This document shows, piece after piece, positions 59,188-64,000 of a stretch of 64,000 bases of DNA. The stretch is taken from contig NZ_JAKKUV010000001.1 of assembly GCF_021864465.1 (NCBI RefSeq), positions 62,001 to 126,000 on the forward strand, in the 5' to 3' direction. This DNA comes from Hyphobacterium sp. SN044 (GTDB lineage Bacteria > Pseudomonadota > Alphaproteobacteria > Caulobacterales > Maricaulaceae). A program made the position numbers and the translations under genes. The notes beneath the pieces are model-generated. The model was not told the DNA's origin. It did no database searches and saw only the letters and a list, made by a program, of their open reading frames with translations. Positions within the stretch are counted from its first letter, which is position 1. Every line of letters begins with the position of its first letter.

Positions 59188-59321
59188 TTCAGTCTCCAGG
59201 TTGATGGACCGCGCTGTCCCTCAACATGGCGCGGCGTTGACGCGGCGCCTTCTGACCGTCTTCGCCATTCACGGGGAGATGCACCGACGCACACCGCCGC
59301 GCATGCGCAGTTGCGCGCGCC

Positions 59322-59368
59322 ATGCAACTTGGTTGCATTGGGTTGCACGCCGTGACAAAGAATTGTCA
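59322..59368. promoter_or_regulatory. Two palindromic operators before an XRE gene
   Basis: ATGCAAC-TTG-GTTGCAT (59322-59338), with a further GTTGCA half-site at 59342-59347, then TGACAA-AGAA-TTGTCA (59353-59368), whose last base is the A of the regulator start codon. Such sites suit an XRE dimer that represses itself and the divergent secreted-protein pair. Confidence 0.6.
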
Positions 59369-60249
59369 TGCGGCCCGGTGATTTTGCAGAAAAGCTGAAA
59401 CTCGTGCTCAAGACACTGGTCCTGAGCCGGACCGGTCTTGCCTCCGCGATCAATGTCGACAAGTCGCTGGTTGGCCGCTGGGCGTCCGGCGCCGTCATCC
59501 CCTCGGAGCATAATCTCGCGCACCTGACCCGCTTCGTCGCCGAGCGCATCGACGGCTTCACCATGCTTGACTGGGATCGCGACCTGCCGGAATTCACCTC
59601 GGCGCTCGGCGTCTCGGCCGTGGCACAGCCGGCGTCAGCGGCGCCATCGCAATGGATGCCCACTTCCTTGCTCGAGGAAGCAATGCGCGGCGGGCAACGC
59701 CGCGGGTCGAGCTATGAGGGCTTCTGGCGAACGACGAGATTCTCCAGCGATCTGCCCGGCCGCTTCCTGCGCGACATCACCATGATCCGCTGCGACGATC
59801 AGGGGATCATCCGCTTCCGCGCAGGCGTGGAGCGTGTCCGATATGAGGGCTGGGCCCTGCTGCTGCAGCACCAGCTCTTCTCTGTTGGCTGGGACATCGC
59901 GGGCAGCTCGATGATCTTCGGCCTCTATAACGGTGTTGCGCGGAACCGGGCCGAAATCCTCGACGGGATCAGTATCGGGACGCTTCAGGATGCGGGCGGA
60001 TCACCGGCGGCTTCGGCCTGCGTTCTGGAACGCATCGGCGAACTTTCCGGCGACCGCGATGCCGACTTCGAACGGTTCGAAGCCGAAGTCGATGCGCTGG
60101 AGCCCGTCGCCCCCGACGGCGAAGTGTCCGACCGTCTGCGTCTCCACCTCACCAAGACCGTCTCGCCCGATGTGCCTGGCCTGATGCGCATGCTGTTCTC
60201 ATCGTCGATGGCGCGCGGTCCGCTCGCCGACGGCAGCGGACCCGTCTGA
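59368..60249 (+). CDS. XRE-type helix-turn-helix regulator, 293 aa
   Basis: The N-terminal domain (about residues 5-60) has an XRE HTH pattern: SRTGLASAINVDKSLVGRWASGAVIPSEHNLAHLTRFV. The C-terminal 200 residues (WMPTSLLEEAMRGGQRRGSSYEGFWRTTRFSS, and YEGWALLLQHQLFSVGWD) are not a fold I can name; they may bind a ligand or a partner. The regulator probably acts on the palindromes on its own start codon. No neighbour tells its signal. Confidence 0.75.
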   Translation: MRPGDFAEKLKLVLKTLVLSRTGLASAINVDKSLVGRWASGAVIPSEHNLAHLTRFVAERIDGFTMLDWDRDLPEFTSALGVSAVAQPASAAPSQWMPTSLLEEAMRGGQRRGSSYEGFWRTTRFSSDLPGRFLRDITMIRCDDQGIIRFRAGVERVRYEGWALLLQHQLFSVGWDIAGSSMIFGLYNGVARNRAEILDGISIGTLQDAGGSPAASACVLERIGELSGDRDADFERFEAEVDALEPVAPDGEVSDRLRLHLTKTVSPDVPGLMRMLFSSSMARGPLADGSGPV

Positions 60250-60336
60250 TCCTGGCCGCATTCCGGCACTGTTCCATCGGGGCCGGCACGCTACACTGGG
60301 GCAACACCGATTCCCGCTTGCCCCGGAGAGGACGCC

Positions 60337-60627
60337 ATGGCTGCACCCGTCGGCTCGAAAGCCAACCCGTCAAAATACGATTGCTATCCCGACCTCGCCG
60401 ATGACGAGCCCTATTTCGTGATCCGCGCGGACGATCCGCTGGCCAGCGCGCTGGTGGAGTTGCACGCCTATATCGGCGCGGGCCAGGCCGGCGCGGCGCA
60501 CAACAAGCTGGCGGAGATCATGGAACTGACGCGCGGCAAGGCCCCGCGCCCGTCCGACAGCCCGAAATACCGCGAGACCTTCGCGATCTCCTCGGCGATG
60601 GAGCATTGGCGCGCCGCCAAGCGGTAG
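60337..60627 (+). CDS. Small conserved-looking protein, 96 aa
   Basis: Starts at ATG 60337 after GGAGAGG. MAAPVGSKANPSKYDCYPDLADDEPYFVIRADDPLASALVELHAYI is followed by a helical part with LAEIMELTRGK. No signal or membrane segment. It is of a size and pattern typical of alphaproteobacterial hypothetical proteins. Confidence 0.6.
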   Translation: MAAPVGSKANPSKYDCYPDLADDEPYFVIRADDPLASALVELHAYIGAGQAGAAHNKLAEIMELTRGKAPRPSDSPKYRETFAISSAMEHWRAAKR

Positions 60628-60673
60628 ACGACGCGCTCGGTAATCGGGGGCGGGCTCCCGCTTCGGATTGGCG

Positions 60674-61129
60674 TCAGCCGTATTTCAGGAGCAGCGACAG
60701 CGTCCAGCCGCTGGCGGACGAGACATCGTCGAGCCTCCAGCTGCCCGCCGTTCGTTCCCAGTAGAAGAACAGCGTCTGCTCTTCTCCGAAATTCCGGAAC
60801 TGCGCCACCACGACGCGGCGATCGCCCGTGCCGGTGACGGGCCGGGTCGTGACCGAGATGTCGCTGATGTCCCAGTCCTGTCCTTCGACCCAGAATCCGA
60901 AGTCGAGCCGGCCCATGCCGTCATTGTTCATCATGACCTGCTCGTTCTCGGCGAACAGGGCGATCATACGGTCGGTATAGAAGGGCGCGCCCCATTGCGG
61001 CGGTTCGCCATCGGCTTCCATGATGCGGTAGCTGTCGCGGATGAAGGCTTCCGGGTCGCTCACCGTCTGGGCAAAGGAGGCAGGCAACAGGACGAGCCAT
61101 GCGGCGGCAATGGCAAGAAGACGTGTCAT
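60674..61129 (-). CDS. DUF3828-like exported protein
   Basis: 151 aa from ATG 61129, with a signal peptide MTRLLAIAAAWLVLLPASFA; a GTG at 61141 overlapping the upstream stop is the alternative start. The mature part resembles DUF3828: FIRDSYRIME near the start, FYTDRMIALFAENEQ, LDFGFWVEGQDWDISDI and the C-terminal WRLDDV. DUF3828 proteins are periplasmic and have an NTF2-like fold in the few known. Follows the DUF4349 gene in the same operon. Confidence 0.72.
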   Translation of the reverse strand: MTRLLAIAAAWLVLLPASFAQTVSDPEAFIRDSYRIMEADGEPPQWGAPFYTDRMIALFAENEQVMMNNDGMGRLDFGFWVEGQDWDISDISVTTRPVTGTGDRRVVVAQFRNFGEEQTLFFYWERTAGSWRLDDVSSASGWTLSLLLKYG

Positions 61130-61137
61130 GACGGATC

Positions 61138-62088
61138 TCACTTCGCTTTCTCGGCGGCCTTGCGGCGGTTGACGCTGCGGCGCCAGCGCGCCAGCAGCCA
61201 GATTGCGGGTATCACCAGGATCAGCCAGGGCAGGACGCCCGCGATCAGGCGGATCATCACGGCCAGACCGCCGAGGACGATACCCGCGAAATCGCGAACG
61301 GCTTCGCCCACGGGATTGACCGTCGACTGGCTGATCGGCCGGATTTCCGACTGATAGGTCAGGTCCGCGATCGACATCGACACGCGTGCGCGCATCGCGC
61401 GCAGCTGCGCGGTCGCGCTTTCGATATCGCCATTGACCCGCGCCAGTTCGCGTTCGACCCGGATCAGCTCCTCGATATTCGCGCCTTGCCGGTCGAGCAG
61501 ACCGGTGAGCCGCTCGCGCAGCTGGATCTGGGCGTCGAGCCGGGCCTGCGTGTCGAGGATGGGGCGGGTCAGGTCTTCCGCGCTCTGGCTCGACGAGGTG
61601 ACTTCACCCCCTGCATTCTCCGCGTCGGCTTCCAGCCCGTCCCGGAACGTGGCCAGCCAGCCCGGCTCCGCGCGGATCACCAGACGGGCACTCACCCGGT
61701 CGGACCCGGCCTCGGTAACGTTGGAATTGACGATCTGGCACAGCGACGGCCCGGCCGCCTCGCAGGTCTGCTGGTGTTGCTGGACAAGCGGACGTACCGC
61801 CTCGGCGGGCGCGCGCAGCCCGTAGGCATAGCGGTAGGCAAGGTAGGTTTCGGGAGCGCTCTGTTCACCGTTGCCAGGATCACCAATCCCCGCCTCGGTC
61901 TGGGCCTCCGCATCAATATCCTGAAGCGGTGCCTCAGCGGCGAAACTCGCTCGGTCGACGCGCGATCCGGTAACGACGATTGAATCCTCAGCCGAGAAAT
62001 AACCGTTATTGCCCCCGTCGTGTTCGGACCCGTCCTCGCAGGCCGAAAGCGCCAGAACGGCCACCGCCGCCAGCATCCAGTTGCGCAT
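61138..62088 (-). CDS. DUF4349 lipoprotein
   Basis: 316 aa. A signal peptide with lipobox LSAC (Cys17) is followed by an extended stretch with SIVVTGSRV, a DUF4349 region with a coiled coil (about 180-245, ARLDAQIQLRERLTGLL and IEELIRVERELARVNGDIESA) and a C-terminal transmembrane helix (about 275-300) with a basic end. It tethers inner and outer leaflets or acts as an envelope scaffold. ATG 62088 after GGGAGA was preferred. Confidence 0.82.
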   Translation of the reverse strand: MRNWMLAAVAVLALSACEDGSEHDGGNNGYFSAEDSIVVTGSRVDRASFAAEAPLQDIDAEAQTEAGIGDPGNGEQSAPETYLAYRYAYGLRAPAEAVRPLVQQHQQTCEAAGPSLCQIVNSNVTEAGSDRVSARLVIRAEPGWLATFRDGLEADAENAGGEVTSSSQSAEDLTRPILDTQARLDAQIQLRERLTGLLDRQGANIEELIRVERELARVNGDIESATAQLRAMRARVSMSIADLTYQSEIRPISQSTVNPVGEAVRDFAGIVLGGLAVMIRLIAGVLPWLILVIPAIWLLARWRRSVNRRKAAEKAK

Positions 62089-62158
62089 GCAAGTCTCCCT
62101 GTCCATTTCCCCGCACTTCGACGCTGGCGGGTAATCCCGTCAAGATTGCGGCAGGCGG

Positions 62159-63073
62159 TCAGGCCCCTTCGCCGCCGTCGTCTCCGGCGGCGAGCCGGGC
62201 ATAGGCATCGACGAGCGTCGCATAGGGCGGCACCGGCACGGCGATCAGCCCGGCATCACCCGCAAGGAAGGCCGCGCGGATCTCGAAATGCAGGTGCACG
62301 GTTGCCGGCGTCCCGCCATGAGCGTTGGAGATACGTCCGAGCCGTTGGCCACGGCTGACCGTATCGCCGGTTTCTACGGTCACCGAGGCCGGGTCGAGAT
62401 GCAGATAGGTGAAGCGCAGCCCGTCCTCGCTCATCAGGCGGACGGAATAGGTGCCAATCGACGTAACCACGCCGTCCGCCGCCGCGACCGCCCAGTAGGT
62501 GTTGCCCTGACAGATTGGCGGGCGCAGGTCCTGGCCCATATGGCTGCCGCCAGCAGGGCAGATCGGCGCACCGGGCCCGCCGTCCTCGCAAAAGGTGTCG
62601 CGCCAGGGATAGGTGTAATTCTCCGGCGCGCACTGGTTGCCGCCGGGTCCGTAGAAACCTCCCGCGCTCCAGGCCTGCGAATTGGCGAAGGCCTGCGCTG
62701 TCTCGACCGGGAAACGCATTCCGGGCGCGAAATTCGCCGTGTTCCAGAGACCCGTGCCAGAGCCGTCGGCGAGTGTGCCGGGGGCCTCGAAATCCGCGTC
62801 GGTTCCCGACGCATCGAGGACGTCCGGGACAAGGAAATAGTGGGATGTGGGGACCGGCACGATTTCGGGCAGGCGATCGGACGGCTGGACCGGAACCGCA
62901 AGCTCGGGCTCTGTCGTCTGGACAGGCTCGACCGGTGCAGTCGTTTCAGGCGCTTGCGCGATCTCCAGCACCGGCGGCCAGGGCCCGTTCGGATCCGGCC
63001 ACCAGATCATCGCAGCGATCCCGGACACAGCAATGACCGCCGCGGTCGAAAGCTCGGCGACCCGGCTCATCAA
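62159..63073 (-). CDS. M23 family peptidase, membrane-anchored
   Basis: 304 aa. One N-terminal helix (about residues 8-26), a Pro/Val-rich linker, then a LytM-type metallopeptidase domain: SHMGQDLRP has the first zinc ligands (H, D) near residue 180 and HLHFEI has the last, near 264. Four Cys (NQCAPEN, TFCEDGG, PICPAGG, PICQGN) suggest disulfides. It acts on peptidoglycan cross-links. It overlaps the next gene by ATGA. Confidence 0.85.
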   Translation of the reverse strand: MMSRVAELSTAAVIAVSGIAAMIWWPDPNGPWPPVLEIAQAPETTAPVEPVQTTEPELAVPVQPSDRLPEIVPVPTSHYFLVPDVLDASGTDADFEAPGTLADGSGTGLWNTANFAPGMRFPVETAQAFANSQAWSAGGFYGPGGNQCAPENYTYPWRDTFCEDGGPGAPICPAGGSHMGQDLRPPICQGNTYWAVAAADGVVTSIGTYSVRLMSEDGLRFTYLHLDPASVTVETGDTVSRGQRLGRISNAHGGTPATVHLHFEIRAAFLAGDAGLIAVPVPPYATLVDAYARLAAGDDGGEGA

Positions 63074-63768
63074 TTCCCGCCCGGCTGTCCGCCCGCGATC
63101 AGCAGGCTGCGCGCGAGTTCGCGGGCATAGTTCGCATCGGCGCAGCGCGACGCGCCGGGGTCACCGCACTCGACCGTCACCGAATAGGCGGCACCGTAGC
63201 GATTGAAGGCGACGTCCCAGCTGCCTTCGCCCGGGGTGATGATGAAGCCGTCCGCGTCCCGCGCCTCGGCCAGCCGGTCGGCGATCCTGGGATCGGACGG
63301 TCCGGCGACGCGCTGGCGCGAGCCGAAGACCTCGATCACGACGCCATCACCCTCGATCGAGGCCGTGTAGAAACCCTGCCGGCCGAAGAGGCGCGCCGTG
63401 GCATCCTCGAAATCGACGACGTCGCGATCCGGCAGAAGAATCGGCAGGCTGACCGCGTCGAGCTGTTCCCGCGTGGCATTGACGGGGCGGACCGGGACCG
63501 GCCGGGCAACCGGCTCCATCGGGTCTCCGGTCTGCGCGGTCAGATCCGCGCGCGCCGCGTCCCAGTCGATCGGCATCTGCTGGGAAGAGACTTCCAGCAT
63601 GGTACCTTCACCGGTGCGCATCGCCGCTTCGGACAGGAGGGTGGAGCGGAACCCCGGATCGATGGCTGTCGTGGAGGGGGAGAACAGAGGAGCGGGCGGC
63701 GTGGCCGCTTGCGTAACGGCGCTGCACACGCAAGCCAGAACGGCTCCGATGGTCATGGTCGAACGCAT
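63070..63768 (-). CDS. Exported hypothetical protein, 232 aa
   Basis: From ATG 63768, after a strong GGGAGGGGAG. A signal peptide of about 24 residues. The mature chain includes two Cys (VECGDPG and SRCADAN) and a C-terminal ARELARSLLIAGG. It is upstream of and translationally coupled to the M23 peptidase gene, so it may be a partner or an inhibitor. No family recognised. Confidence 0.65.
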   Translation of the reverse strand: MRSTMTIGAVLACVCSAVTQAATPPAPLFSPSTTAIDPGFRSTLLSEAAMRTGEGTMLEVSSQQMPIDWDAARADLTAQTGDPMEPVARPVPVRPVNATREQLDAVSLPILLPDRDVVDFEDATARLFGRQGFYTASIEGDGVVIEVFGSRQRVAGPSDPRIADRLAEARDADGFIITPGEGSWDVAFNRYGAAYSVTVECGDPGASRCADANYARELARSLLIAGGQPGGN

Positions 63769-63963
63769 GACTCCCCTCCCTGACGCCATCATGCCCGATA
63801 ATTTGGCGCGGTGTGAGTCACAGTCTCCTGTCAGGGGAATTAAGTCTGCGACAGGGCTGGCCCGCGCAAGGCGGCCTTCTGGAAGCGGACTGGCCCGGCC
63901 CCTATATCTGCGCTGCGGTATCCTCTATATCGCAGCGCAGCAAAGACGCGCCGGAGCTCGCCA

Positions 63964-64000
63964 ATGCGACTGACGATGATGAAAGCCAAGCTGCACCGCG
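63964..64000 (+). CDS. panD: Aspartate 1-decarboxylase, first codons only
   Basis: The window ends after 12 codons: MRLTMMKAKLHR. This matches the PanD start (M-x-x-TMLKAKLHRA), so the gene makes beta-alanine for pantothenate and coenzyme A. The rest lies outside the window. A 195-bp gap before it holds its promoter. Confidence 0.6.
   Translation, partial: MRLTMMKAKLHR

Overview
The window is a 64 kb chromosomal segment of a GC-rich (roughly two-thirds G+C by eye) alphaproteobacterium. The gene set fits the Caulobacterales/Maricaulales/Hyphomonadales neighbourhood of dimorphic or marine alphas: an ELM1-family protein, an rplY-pth block with ychF nearby, a Caulobacter-like DnaG zinc-finger variant, a perfect CtrA box (TTAA-N7-TTAAC) and an alphaproteobacterial LexA box (GTTC-N7-GTTC). 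The exact genus cannot be fixed from the sequence alone. No rRNA, tRNA or CRISPR array was recognised. Genes are dense, and many neighbours overlap by ATGA/GTGA, so most are probably translated as coupled pairs.

Layout. 0-6.3 kb: ychF, two secreted EF-hand proteins, a TSUP permease, pth, rplY and prs, all on the minus strand. 6.4-15 kb: a MidA-like methyltransferase with lgt, a UbiK-like protein, YbjN-proC, a NUDIX hydrolase, a Na/Ca exchanger with a DsrE-like protein, and a folB-folM-membrane protein trio. 15-19.7 kb: uvrC, pgsA and a two-component system in one tight plus-strand run. 19.7-23.6 kb is a repeat-rich accessory patch. It has a possible structured RNA, a CtrA box, a phage-type lysis-like pair, dispersed palindromic repeats, a frameshifted HTH gene and a secreted-protein gene split by a palindrome cluster. 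23.6-25.4 kb is an AT-richer cassette: tcmP plus a DUF5131/Gp37-Gp68 three-Cys protein, with a LexA box lying exactly on the -10 element and a foreign uvrB tail at its right edge. 25.4-34.6 kb: uvrB, a lipocalin, a response regulator, threonine aldolase, several unknown secreted proteins, an aspartate aminotransferase and dps.

34.9-42.6 kb: a LysR regulator, an acidic repeat protein, an aldo-keto reductase whose ribosome site lies inside a terminator hairpin, DUF547, trxB, ELM1, and a BlaI repressor coupled to an unusual M56-M23 two-peptidase membrane protein. 42.6-50.9 kb is a minus-strand carA-(methyltransferase-PhyH fusion)-(solute-binding protein)-carB-greA run, in which two foreign-looking genes sit inside the carbamoyl-phosphate synthetase operon. 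51-55.5 kb is the macromolecular-synthesis block yqeY-dnaG-rpoD. 55.5-64 kb: a GNAT enzyme, a Fic-type toxin-antitoxin pair whose toxin is broken, yjbQ, a secreted-protein pair with a divergent XRE regulator and palindromic operators, DUF3828, DUF4349 and M23 envelope proteins, and the first codons of panD.

The best candidates for undescribed biology are the SOS-controlled tcmP/DUF5131 cassette, the BlaI/M56-M23 envelope sensor and the methyltransferase-dioxygenase gene inside the car operon. All functions are inferred from motifs read by eye; no database search was run.
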